Below, one piece after another: positions 1 through 6,899 of a stretch of 11,096 nucleotides of DNA; positions within the stretch are counted from its first letter, which is position 1; every line of letters starts with the position of its first letter. Source of the stretch: Parvularcula sp. (GTDB lineage Bacteria > Pseudomonadota > Alphaproteobacteria > Caulobacterales > Parvularculaceae). The position numbers and the translations under genes were made by a program. Under the pieces are notes generated by a model. It was not told the DNA's origin, ran no database searches, and worked only from the letters and a program-made list of their open reading frames with translations. The stretch spans positions 592-11,687 of the forward strand of contig DNZB01000389.1 in NCBI GenBank assembly GCA_003506635.1. Reading direction: 5' to 3'.

Positions 1-701
1 AGCGCCATATAGCCGTTGTCGATATCGCCGATGACATCCTCGCCGGTGACAGCTACGTTGTCGAAGTTCAATCGCGCGGCGTTGCGGCTGTCGACCATTT
101 GCGTGCGCTCGGCGCTGACGCCCTTCGCTTTGGCGTCGACGAGGAACAACGAGATCCCCGCCTCCTCGCCGGGCGCGCCGCCCGTGCGCGCGGCGACGAT
201 CACCTTGTCCGCGACATGGCCGTCGGCGACGAAAGTTTTCGAGCCAGAGAGCTTGAACCCGTTTCCGGATTTCTCCGCCTTCATCGCGATATTGACGGGC
301 CCGTGCTTCCTGCCTTCATCGACGGCGAGCGCCATCACAACGGCGCCGCCCGAAATTTTCGGCAGATATTCGCCGCGCTGCGCGTCATTCGCGAATTTGT
401 TGAGGGCCGTCGCCGCGAGGATCGAAGTCGACAGGAACGGCGAGGCCGTCAGCGTACGGCCCATTTCTTCGGCGACGACGCCGGCGCCGACAAAGCCGAA
501 GCCCGAGCCGCCATGGGCCTCATCGACGAGGATGCCGGCCCAGCCCATTTCCGCCATTTCCTTCCAAAGCGCGCGGGAAAAGCCGTCCTCCGACCGCTCG
601 TCGCGGAGTTTTCTTAGCGCTGCGACCGGGGCTTTCTCATCAAGGAGCCGCTGAGCGGACTCTTTGAGCATTTCCTGTTCTTCGGTGAGGATAAGGGGCA
701 T
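1..701 (-). CDS. Acyl-CoA dehydrogenase, N-terminal part (runs off left edge)
   Basis: Starts at ATG 701-699 and stays open to the window edge, giving 233 codons; the C-terminal domain is outside. Family role: a cytoplasmic FAD enzyme that oxidises acyl-CoA to trans-2-enoyl-CoA. Visible are the helical N-terminal domain (about residues 5-115, starting LTEEQEMLKESAQRLL, with the GWAGILVDEAHGGSG segment near 53-67) and the middle beta domain (about 118-233, with GFKLSGSKTFVADG and a late DNVAVTGEDVIG strand). The usual middle-domain signature (S/T-E-x-x-G-S-D) is replaced by LAVDEG near 125-130. Such degeneration is typical of the weaker or non-catalytic partner in two-subunit dehydrogenases. 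The gene begins 9 bases after the stop of the other dehydrogenase, with an AGGA ribosome site, so the two are surely co-transcribed. Whether it keeps a catalytic glutamate cannot be seen here. The family is certain; the substrate is unknown. Confidence 0.9.
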   Translation of the reverse strand, partial: MPLILTEEQEMLKESAQRLLDEKAPVAALRKLRDERSEDGFSRALWKEMAEMGWAGILVDEAHGGSGFGFVGAGVVAEEMGRTLTASPFLSTSILAATALNKFANDAQRGEYLPKISGGAVVMALAVDEGRKHGPVNIAMKAEKSGNGFKLSGSKTFVADGHVADKVIVAARTGGAPGEEAGISLFLVDAKAKGVSAERTQMVDSRNAARLNFDNVAVTGEDVIGDIDNGYMA

Positions 702-710
702 GAGAGGTCC

Positions 711-1916
711 TCAAGCGTCCGGCAGTTCAAGGACGCGCTTGGCGATAATGTTAAGCTGCACTTCCGACGTGCCGCCCTCGATGGAATTCGCCTTAGTGCG
801 CAGCCAGTCTTTCGCGAGCTTGCCGTCTTCGGAGCGCGCGCCTTCCCATTCGAGGCCGTCCGAGCCCGCCGCGTCCATGAAAAGCTCGAAGCGGCGCTTG
901 TTGAACTCGGTGCCGTAATATTTGAGCATCGACGATTTCGCGCCCATGCCTTGCCCGGCCTTCGCTTCGTCTTTCAGACGCTCCATGGTGAGCAGGAACG
1001 CCCAGCCGTCGACTTCCGCTTGCGCCACTTTTCCGCGCAGCAGCGGGTCGGCGAGGCGACCCTTTTCATCGACGCCGACATACTGCGCCGCAATCTCGCC
1101 GATGCCGCGCCCGCCGAGCAGACCGCCGCCGCCGGCGCCGATCATTTCGCGCTCATGCGTCAACAGATATTTGGCGACATCCCAGCCGCGATTCATCGCG
1201 CCGACGATCGCGTTGACGCCGGGCCCGCGCATCTTCGGGACATTCACATTCTCAAAGAACGTCTCGCAGAAGGGCGACTTGCCGGAGATGAGCTTGATCG
1301 GCTTCGTCGAAACGCCGGGCGAGCTCATGTCGACGAGGAGGAAGCTGATGCCGTCATGCTTGGCGGCCTTGGCGTCGGTCCGCACAAGGACGAAAATCCA
1401 GTCGCTCTCGTCGGCGTAGGAGGTCCAGATCTTCTGCCCGTTGACGAGCCAGTGATCGCCCTTGTCTTCGCACCTGGTCGCGAGCGAGGCGAGGTCGGAG
1501 CCGGCGTTCGGTTCGGAATAGCCCTGACACCAGCGGATTTCGCCGCGTGTGATCGGCGGCAGGAACATCGCCTTTTGTTCGTGCGTTCCGTATTTCAAAA
1601 GCGCCGGCCCCAGCATCCAGATGCCGAAGCTTTCGAGCGGCGAGCGGCATTTGAGCTTGCGCATCTCCTCTTTCAAGACCTTGACCTCGTCCTTATCGAG
1701 GCCGGCGCCGCCATAGTCTTTCGGCCATGCGGGAACAGTCCAGCCCTTCGCCGCCATGCGGTCGAGCCAGATCTTTTGCGCTTCGGATTTGAATTTCCAG
1801 TTCCGTCCGCCCCAGCAAATGAATTCCTCGCCCGCCGCGCCGTCGCGCATCTCGGGCGGGCAATTGGCTTCAAGCCACGCGCGGGTTTCCTTGCGGAACG
1901 CTTCAAGGTCGGTCAT
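711..1916 (-). CDS. Acyl-CoA dehydrogenase (likely catalytic subunit of a pair)
   Basis: 401 residues, the usual family length, reading MTDLEAFRKETRAWLEANCP. It would oxidise an acyl-CoA to the 2-enoyl-CoA in the cytoplasm using FAD. The middle-domain signature YSEPNAGSD is at about 133-141 and NGQKIWTSYAD at 159-169. The C-terminal IEGGTSEVQLNIIAKR is at 379-394. The glutamate that acts as base in medium-chain enzymes (E-G-T-S) is glycine here (G-G-T-S). Instead, E255 in the LLTHEREMIG helix lines up with the alternative base used by isovaleryl- and long-chain-type enzymes, so this subunit is probably active. The frame is open upstream to 2120, but that stretch overlaps the ligase gene and is arginine- and serine-rich, unlike the family. 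ATG 1916 has GGGAG upstream and begins with the conserved domain. It lies 73 bases after the ligase and 9 before the second dehydrogenase. Overall it resembles FadE enzymes of steroid-type pathways; the substrate is unproven. Confidence 0.93.
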   Translation of the reverse strand: MTDLEAFRKETRAWLEANCPPEMRDGAAGEEFICWGGRNWKFKSEAQKIWLDRMAAKGWTVPAWPKDYGGAGLDKDEVKVLKEEMRKLKCRSPLESFGIWMLGPALLKYGTHEQKAMFLPPITRGEIRWCQGYSEPNAGSDLASLATRCEDKGDHWLVNGQKIWTSYADESDWIFVLVRTDAKAAKHDGISFLLVDMSSPGVSTKPIKLISGKSPFCETFFENVNVPKMRGPGVNAIVGAMNRGWDVAKYLLTHEREMIGAGGGGLLGGRGIGEIAAQYVGVDEKGRLADPLLRGKVAQAEVDGWAFLLTMERLKDEAKAGQGMGAKSSMLKYYGTEFNKRRFELFMDAAGSDGLEWEGARSEDGKLAKDWLRTKANSIEGGTSEVQLNIIAKRVLELPDA

Positions 1917-1989
1917 CGAACGCTCCCGTTCTCCAGCGCCGATCCATCGCGCGGCGCGGCGCGCGCTGCAACAGACTTCCGCAGTCGCC

Positions 1990-3693
1990 TTACGCTTTCC
2001 ACACCGGGGGGTGCTGCAAGGCGATGCGGCGGATCGTCTGTTTGTCGAACTTCTCGGTGCCGAGTTTCGGCAAGGGCTGGGGCGAGACCCAAATACGCTC
2101 CGGGCATTTGAAGCCGGCAAGCTCCCGCGCCATGAAGTCGCGCAATTCCTGCGGGTCGAATTGCACGCCCTCGCGAGGGAATACGACCATGCCGACGCGC
2201 TCGCCCAGCGCCTCGTCCGGCACGGAGAAGACGAGCGCCTGCGCGACCGCCGGGTGCTGATAGGCGCGCGCCTCGACCTCCAGGCAGGAAATGTTTTCGC
2301 CGCCGCGAATGATGAGATCCTTCAGGCGATCGACGATATAAAGAAACCCTTCCTCGTCGAGGCGGCCGAGATCGCCGGTTCTGAACCAGCCGTCCGGCGT
2401 CAGCGCCTTTGCGGTGTCCGCCGGCAGGTTGAGATAGCCGCGGAAATTCGACGCGGTCCGGATCCAGATTTCGCCGATTTCGCCGGTCTTGCAGTCGCCA
2501 TTTTCGCCGACGATCTTGATGTCGCACAGCGGCGGCAACGCGCGGCCAGTTGAGTCAGGGCGCTTTTGATAGTCGCCGAGCGAAATGATGCAGCCCGCCG
2601 CGTTCGTCTCGGTCAATCCGTAGCCGGACGATGGATTGGCGTTCGGGAATTTCTCTTTCAGCTTCGCCACCTGGTCGGGCGGGCGCTTGGCGCCGCCGGA
2701 GCCGATGTCGATGAGGGTCGGCATGACCGTCGATCCCGCCGCCTCGATCAGTTCGAAAGACTGGCTCGGCACGCCGACGAAATTGGTGAGCTGATGCTTG
2801 TTGATCCGCTCGACCGCCTCGCGCGCGTCCCAGCGGTAGAGCATCGCCATGCGCCGGCCGATGATCCATGACATCAGGAAAATCGCGTGACTGCCCGTGA
2901 CGTGGAACAAAGGGATTCCAAGAACGACGCCCGGGTTGTCGCCATGGAGCGGCTTGCCTCCGTTGGCGTCGGTGATCGAGGCGAGGATCAGCAGCCAAGA
3001 CATGATGGTCGAAACGCCGCCGCGATGCGTGAGGAGGACGCCTTTCGGATTTCCGGTCGAGCCGGAAGTGTAATAGATCGCATAATCGTCTTCAGGGCCG
3101 ATCTCGACCTGAGGCATCCGGTCGGTATTGGCGCGCGCGACAAGGTCTTCCCAGCGGTGCTCGGCGAAAGCGCGACGGCAGCGCACGGCGATGAACTTCA
3201 AATTGAGTTCATCCTTGCACGGCGCGATGAGATCGAGCCGCTTGTCGTCGCCGATGACGAGTTTGGGGCGGCAATCCTTCAGGGCGTAGCGCAGCTCTTC
3301 GGTCTTCCACCAGGCGTTGAGCGGCACGACGACGGCGCCGATCGAAATGACCGCGAAGAACGCCGCGCACCATTCGGGATAATTGCGCATCGCGATGGCG
3401 ACGCGGTCGCCGGGTCTGACGCCGAGCCCGTCCTTCAACGCGACCGCAAAGCGCCCGGCTTCGGACCAGAGTTTGGCGTAAGACCACGTCTCGTTTTCGA
3501 AATAGATGAAATCGCGGTCGCCATGGCGGGCGCCCAGGGCGAAAACGCCCGTGAAGTTCGGCGGCGCGTTCTCAAAGACGCGATAGTCATTCCCGCGGAT
3601 CGTCGCCTGCCCGACCTTGAACGCCGGATCGGTCATCAAAAGCTTGAACGCGCTGGCGGCGATCATCTCCGACGTCACGGGGGGCAGCGTCAT
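1990..3693 (-). CDS. AMP-dependent acyl-CoA ligase (class I adenylate-forming enzyme)
   Basis: 567 residues, a full-length family member. Known family chemistry: a carboxylic acid plus ATP gives an acyl-adenylate, then CoA displaces AMP. Core motifs appear in order: phosphate loop YYTSGSTGNPKG (208-218), PLFHVTG (261-267), GYGLTETN (357-364), GWFRTGD (435-441), DRLKDLIIRGGENI (455-468), and the C-terminal lid with catalytic lysine K548 in LGTEKFDK. The residue before that lysine is normally glycine (T-G-K) but is glutamate here. Start ATG 3693 has GAGGA about 10 bases upstream and lies 78 bases after the flippase stop. Downstream come two acyl-CoA dehydrogenases on the same strand, so its job is probably to activate the acid that they oxidise. 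Which acid (fatty, steroid side-chain, aromatic or terpenoid) cannot be told; no signal peptide or membrane segment is evident. Confidence 0.93.
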   Translation of the reverse strand: MTLPPVTSEMIAASAFKLLMTDPAFKVGQATIRGNDYRVFENAPPNFTGVFALGARHGDRDFIYFENETWSYAKLWSEAGRFAVALKDGLGVRPGDRVAIAMRNYPEWCAAFFAVISIGAVVVPLNAWWKTEELRYALKDCRPKLVIGDDKRLDLIAPCKDELNLKFIAVRCRRAFAEHRWEDLVARANTDRMPQVEIGPEDDYAIYYTSGSTGNPKGVLLTHRGGVSTIMSWLLILASITDANGGKPLHGDNPGVVLGIPLFHVTGSHAIFLMSWIIGRRMAMLYRWDAREAVERINKHQLTNFVGVPSQSFELIEAAGSTVMPTLIDIGSGGAKRPPDQVAKLKEKFPNANPSSGYGLTETNAAGCIISLGDYQKRPDSTGRALPPLCDIKIVGENGDCKTGEIGEIWIRTASNFRGYLNLPADTAKALTPDGWFRTGDLGRLDEEGFLYIVDRLKDLIIRGGENISCLEVEARAYQHPAVAQALVFSVPDEALGERVGMVVFPREGVQFDPQELRDFMARELAGFKCPERIWVSPQPLPKLGTEKFDKQTIRRIALQHPPVWKA

Positions 3694-3771
3694 CAGGGGC
3701 GGTTCCTCAGGGCTTTTTTTCCTTCTAGCCGAGGAGTGAAGCTCCGCAAGCCGGGCGTTGCAGTTCGAGCG

Positions 3772-5319
3772 TCAATAGCCGGTGAGCCGCCGGAAGGCGG
3801 GTCTCGCAGCCGACAGCAAGGCGCGCTCCACGCCCTCCGGCTCGCCTTCAAGGCGCCAGAGCAACCCATGGGCGGCGAGATAGACAGCTGCGCCTAACGC
3901 CGCGTCGACGCCAATGCGCAATAGCGGCGCCAGGGGTTCGATCGCGCCCGAAGCGCGCAGCGCCAGAAGGACGCCGGCCATCGCCGCCGACGCCGCAAGC
4001 GACCGGCGCGCCCGCCACAATGGCCGCCATAGCGCATCGCCGGCGACACGCGCGTAAAGCGTCAGGTTGAGCGCGATGAAGAGAACGCCGCAGGCGGCGA
4101 CCGCGGCGGCCGCGCCAATCAGTCCATAGGCGATCGTCGCGGCGATGAAGACCGGCGTACGGATCAGGAAAAAGGCGAGCTCCCGAAAGAAAACGAGCCG
4201 CGTCGCGCCGAGCGCCATCGCGTAAAACTGCGTCGCGAGGAACGGCATCTGCGCGCCCATCACCGGCGTGATGATCTCGACGACCGGCGCAGCGTCCGCC
4301 CAGTTGGCGCCGAGGAGAAACGGGATGAGATCGCGCGAGATCAGCGCAAAGCCGATCGCCGCCGGCATTGCGAAGGCGGCGAGCGCTTCAACGCCCTTGA
4401 GGTACGCCTCGCGCATGCGCGCCGGATCGCCCTGCAATTCGGAAAGCCCCGGATAAATCGCGCGCGAGGCGGGAAAGGCGAGCTCGCGCGTCGGCAGTTC
4501 GGCGAGCTGCATTCCCATGAAAAAATGCCCGGCGCTGCCCGCGCCCATCGCGCGCGCGATGATCAAGGGATCAAGCTTGTTCGTCAGGGCGCTCATGATC
4601 CCGACGCCGGCGAGCCAGCCCGAAAAGCCGAAGACCTTTCTGAGGGAAACGAGCGTCAGGCGCGGCCGGTGGGGGCGCATCGCGTAGGACAAGAGCATTT
4701 GCACGAAGCCGTTGGCGGCGAGCCCGAGGATCATCGCCCAATAGCTGCGATAAAGCACGGCGACTGCGACCGAAACGGCGACGCCGGCGAGCTTGAAGAT
4801 GACGGTTGCGATGAACTCCTTCGAGTAATCAAGGTCGCGCTCGAACTCGAAAAATTTTGGATTGATGAGCCCGGTGAACAAAGGGTAAAGCGCCGCGCCG
4901 CAAAATACCTGGAAGACCCGTTCATCGCCGTAAAAGGCGGCGGCGGGCCCGGAAAGACCGACCAACGCCGCCGCGATGATAAGCCCCCGGATCATGGACA
5001 GGGTGAACAGCGTGTCGAGATCGTCGCGGCGAGCGTCGCGGAACTTGATGACGGCCTGACTGACGCCGATGTCGGAGACGTTGGTCAATATCTGCATGGC
5101 GCCGAGGCCGATCGCGACGACGCCGAAATCATCGGGAAGAAGCAGGCGCGCGACGATGACGGTGTTCAAAAAGCCGAGAAGGCCCATGACGGCGCGCCCG
5201 GCGACGATCCAGCCGGCGCCGCGCGCGACCCGCGACGTCAGCGAGGGCTGAGGGGCGGCGGCGGCGGGGCGATGGTCGGCGGCGTCGTTCAAGGCTTCGT
5301 CCCGGCGCTGTCGACGCAC
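3772..5319 (-). CDS. Polysaccharide/O-antigen flippase family membrane protein (WzxC/MOP type)
   Basis: 515 residues with about 12-14 hydrophobic segments (for example around 36-56, 66-80, 108-128, 168-190, 194-211, 236-256, 313-335, 353-371, 375-399, 401-423, 438-455 and 466-488). The N-terminus reads RGAGWIVAGRAVMGLLGFLN followed by LLLPDDFGVVAIG, the hallmark opening of polysaccharide-synthesis flippases of the MOP superfamily, which move lipid-linked glycan units across the inner membrane. The first ~25 residues are polar and Ala/Pro-rich. The best start in frame is GTG 5319. An ATG at 5323-5321 is in another frame, and AGGA lies about 15 bases upstream, a rather long spacing, so a later start such as the TTG at codon 10 is possible. 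No glycosyltransferase or polymerase gene is nearby. The neighbours are acyl-CoA catabolism downstream and a divergent phosphatase upstream, so the transported glycan cannot be inferred. Confidence 0.85.
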   Translation of the reverse strand: MRRQRRDEALNDAADHRPAAAAPQPSLTSRVARGAGWIVAGRAVMGLLGFLNTVIVARLLLPDDFGVVAIGLGAMQILTNVSDIGVSQAVIKFRDARRDDLDTLFTLSMIRGLIIAAALVGLSGPAAAFYGDERVFQVFCGAALYPLFTGLINPKFFEFERDLDYSKEFIATVIFKLAGVAVSVAVAVLYRSYWAMILGLAANGFVQMLLSYAMRPHRPRLTLVSLRKVFGFSGWLAGVGIMSALTNKLDPLIIARAMGAGSAGHFFMGMQLAELPTRELAFPASRAIYPGLSELQGDPARMREAYLKGVEALAAFAMPAAIGFALISRDLIPFLLGANWADAAPVVEIITPVMGAQMPFLATQFYAMALGATRLVFFRELAFFLIRTPVFIAATIAYGLIGAAAAVAACGVLFIALNLTLYARVAGDALWRPLWRARRSLAASAAMAGVLLALRASGAIEPLAPLLRIGVDAALGAAVYLAAHGLLWRLEGEPEGVERALLSAARPAFRRLTGY

Positions 5320-5390
5320 TCATTAGCGCGATCGTCCTGTCTTGCGCAAAGGGCTGAATTTTCGGGAAAAACGTCAGGCGTCCGGGGCCC

Positions 5391-5418
5391 TTGCGCGGAA
5401 GGCCCCCGCCGCTATGGT
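5391..5418 (+). promoter_or_regulatory. Possible sigma-70 promoter for the inositol-phosphatase gene
   Basis: TTGCGC at 5391-5396, a 16-base spacer, then TATGGT at 5413-5418, which would start RNA near 5425 and leave a leader of about 25 bases before ATG 5451. A 6-base inverted repeat (GGGGCC 5384-5389 and GGCCCC 5401-5406) brackets the -35 box and could be an operator or chance in GC-rich DNA. The box matches are only moderate. The rest of the 131-base divergent gap must also hold the flippase promoter, which I could not pick out. Confidence 0.3.
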
Positions 5419-5450
5419 GCGCGGCCTTTCCAGAACCCCCGGACAAGCTG

Positions 5451-6239
5451 ATGCCGCACGCCTCACCCCTCGTGACCGTCATGATCAACGCCGCGCGCAA
5501 GGCGGCGCGCGGCCTTTCCCGGGACTTCGGCGAACTCGACGCCCTGCAGACGAAGCGCAAGGGCGCGGCGGACTTCGTATCAGCCGCCGACCATCGCGCG
5601 GAACAAATCCTTTTTGAGGAGTTGTCGAAGGGCCGGCCGAAATACGGCTTCCTGATGGAGGAGCGCGGCGAGATCGCCGGCGCCGACAGCTCGAACCGCT
5701 GGGTCGTCGATCCGCTCGACGGCACGACGAATTTCCTGCACGGCCTTGCGCAGTTCGCGATCTCGATCTGCCTTGAACGCGACCTTCAGCCTCATGCTGG
5801 GGTCGTCTATAATCCGGCGGCGGACGAACTTTTCTGGGCTGAAAAGGGCGAGGGGGCGTTCTTGAACGACAAGCGCCTGCGCGTCTCGGATCGCAAGGCG
5901 CTTGACGAATGCCTGTTCGCGACGGGGCTTCCCTTCAAGGGTCGGCCGGGCCGTGACCGCGCGCTCAAAGAGGTCGACCGCGTGCTCGCGGAAACGGCCG
6001 GCGTCCGCCGCTACGGCTCGGCGGCGCTCGATCTTGCTTACGTCGCCGCCGGGCGCTTCGAAGCCTATTGGGAGCGCGATCTCAATTCATGGGATGTCGG
6101 CGCCGGCATTGTCCTCGTGCGCGAGGCGGGCGGCGTGGTGAGCGAAATCGAAGGCGGCGCGCAGCCGATGCATGCGGGCTCGATCCTCGCCGCCAGCGCC
6201 GAAATTTTCGACAAGGCGCGCGCGCTGATCGCCGGCTGA
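5451..6239 (+). CDS. Inositol monophosphatase family protein (SuhB-like)
   Basis: 262 residues, close to E. coli SuhB length. The family consists of Mg-dependent cytoplasmic phosphatases of myo-inositol phosphates and related sugar phosphates; SuhB also takes part in rRNA antitermination in E. coli. Metal and substrate motifs are complete: ADHRAEQIL (46-54), GFLMEERG with E70/E71 (66-73), DPLDGTTNF with D87 and D90 (87-95), RRYGSAALDLAYVA (186-199), and SWDVGAG with W214/D215 (213-219). The frame is open from a TTG at 5391, but those 20 extra residues are unlike the family and lie in the presumed promoter. ATG 5451 gives the normal N-terminus, although only a weak GGACAAG precedes it. The gene is divergent from the flippase and convergent with the small heat-shock gene, so it is probably transcribed alone. 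All catalytic residues are present. The exact substrate (inositol-1-phosphate, histidinol phosphate or another sugar phosphate) is not decidable, so I give no symbol. Confidence 0.93.
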   Translation: MPHASPLVTVMINAARKAARGLSRDFGELDALQTKRKGAADFVSAADHRAEQILFEELSKGRPKYGFLMEERGEIAGADSSNRWVVDPLDGTTNFLHGLAQFAISICLERDLQPHAGVVYNPAADELFWAEKGEGAFLNDKRLRVSDRKALDECLFATGLPFKGRPGRDRALKEVDRVLAETAGVRRYGSAALDLAYVAAGRFEAYWERDLNSWDVGAGIVLVREAGGVVSEIEGGAQPMHAGSILAASAEIFDKARALIAG

Positions 6240-6249
6240 AGCGCCGCCC

Positions 6250-6288
6250 GAAAAACGAAACGCCCGCCCGGGAGGGGGAGGGCGGGCG
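6250..6288 (-). terminator. Rho-independent terminator of the small heat-shock gene
   Basis: A perfect 9-bp GC stem (6261-6269 with 6280-6288) and a 10-base loop. Read on the minus strand it is followed by TTTCGTTTTT (6260-6251), the classic hairpin-plus-U-tract form. It lies about 55 bases after the heat-shock stop codon. On the plus strand no T-tract follows the stem, so it would be a poorer terminator for the phosphatase gene. The plus strand of loop and stem also carries a four-run G-quadruplex motif at 6270-6286. Confidence 0.8.
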
Positions 6289-6297
6289 CCTCGTCAT

Positions 6298-6326
6298 CGC
6301 ATCGTCCGGGGGGGGTAGACGATGCG
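6298..6326. other. Second hairpin between the convergent genes
   Basis: A perfect 9-bp inverted repeat (6298-6306 CGCATCGTC with 6318-6326 GACGATGCG) around an 11-base G-rich loop, 17 bases after the heat-shock stop. Neither strand has a T-tract next to it, so it is not a standard intrinsic terminator. It may protect the 3' end of an mRNA, assist termination with the neighbouring hairpin, or block read-through from the phosphatase gene. Confidence 0.5.
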
Positions 6327-6343
6327 CGGGGGGGCAATCGGCG

Positions 6344-6802
6344 TCAGGCGGCGTTCGACGCCTTCAGCACTTCGACTTTTCCGCCATTGGCGTTGATCTC
6401 GATCTTGCGCGGCTTCTTCGCTTCGGGAATCTCGCGGCGCAGCTCGATATTGAGAAGGCCGTTCACAAGGCTCGCGCCTTCGATTTTGACATGATCGGCG
6501 AGCTGGAAGCGGCGCTCGAAGGAGCGGCCGGCGATGCCTTGGTGAAGGAAGGTGCGGCCCTCGTCAGTCTCGGGTCGATGGCCGGTGACCTTCAGCGTGT
6601 TCTCATGAAGTTCGATCTCGAGGTCGCGCTCGGCGAAGCCGGCGACAGCGACCGTGATTTGATAGCGGTCGTCATCGACGCGCTCGATATTATAGGGGGG
6701 ATAGCCCGCGCCCTCAGATTTCGACAGGCCGTCGAGAAGGTCGAACATCCGGTCGAATCCGACGGTCGTGCGATAAAGGGGGGCAAGATCATAGCTGCGC
6801 AT
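6344..6802 (-). CDS. Small heat-shock protein, Hsp20/alpha-crystallin family (IbpA-like)
   Basis: 152 residues. The family is ATP-independent cytoplasmic chaperones that form large oligomers and hold unfolding proteins for DnaK/ClpB. After a short N-terminal arm (MRSYDLAPLYRTTVGFDRMF) comes the alpha-crystallin domain, about 37-130: YPPYNIERVDDDRYQITVAV, AGFAERDLEIEL, TLKVTGHR, FERRFQLADHVKIEGASLVNG and LLNIELRREIPE. The C-terminal tail has the I-x-I anchor motif as KPRKIEI (130-136). This pattern is that of class A proteobacterial members. The frame runs open to an ATG at 6922, but that extension has no family similarity and contains the apparent promoter and leader. ATG 6802 has AAGGAG 8 bases upstream. 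Expression is probably heat-inducible, through a sigma-32-like promoter and a ROSE-like leader. The gene is monocistronic, ends at a strong terminator, and is divergent from the methyltransferase operon. Confidence 0.95.
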   Translation of the reverse strand: MRSYDLAPLYRTTVGFDRMFDLLDGLSKSEGAGYPPYNIERVDDDRYQITVAVAGFAERDLEIELHENTLKVTGHRPETDEGRTFLHQGIAGRSFERRFQLADHVKIEGASLVNGLLNIELRREIPEAKKPRKIEINANGGKVEVLKASNAA

Positions 6803-6893
6803 GGGGAGGTCTCCTTCTTCACAAAGCAAGGTTACCGGGACGGATCGATGCGTCGGGCCCGCCCGGCGCCAGACCCTCAAGAGGCGTCCGGCG
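6803..6893 (-). ncRNA. Probable ROSE-like RNA thermometer in the heat-shock gene leader
   Basis: The start site is inferred from the promoter, giving a leader of about 90 bases, in the size range of ROSE elements found before hsp20-type genes of alpha- and gammaproteobacteria. Directly before the gene the RNA contains UUGCU (6829-6825) facing the ribosome site AGGAG (6815-6811). They pair as U-G, U-A, G-G, C-G, U-A, which is the ROSE hallmark, including the unusual G-G pair. The stem extends with U6824-A6816 and U6823-G6817, closes on a 5-base loop (6822-6818), and has an outer GGU/ACC clamp (6836-6834 with 6810-6808) with a bulge. At low temperature this would hide the ribosome site; heat would melt it. 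Further upstream, a bulged hairpin can form around 6859-6833. Found by eye only; no covariance search was run. Confidence 0.6.
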
Positions 6894-6899
6894 AGCTTG

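Noticed and set aside
99..617. Long plus-strand frames opposite the first dehydrogenase
   Set aside because: GC-rich antisense shadow of a clear acyl-CoA dehydrogenase; low-complexity Arg/Ala composition and no family motif.
951..2553. Plus-strand frames opposite the second dehydrogenase and ligase (up to 386 codons)
   Set aside because: They run antisense to two genes with full catalytic motifs and show only shadow composition.
3711..3721. Run of seven T at 3714-3720 as a terminator
   Set aside because: The T-run is on the plus strand, where no gene ends, and no stable hairpin precedes it; on the minus strand it is an A-run.
3722..3749. TTGCGG-16-TAGAAG on the minus strand as the ligase promoter
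   Set aside because: Only half the bases of the -35 and four of six of the -10 match; too weak in GC-rich DNA to list as a feature.
2887..3897. 336-codon plus-strand frame across the ligase start and gap
   Set aside because: Antisense to the ligase and the flippase end; no recognisable domain and no suitable ribosome site.
4525..5451. 308-codon plus-strand frame opposite the flippase
   Set aside because: Charged, Gly/Asp-rich shadow of a multi-pass membrane protein; no motif.
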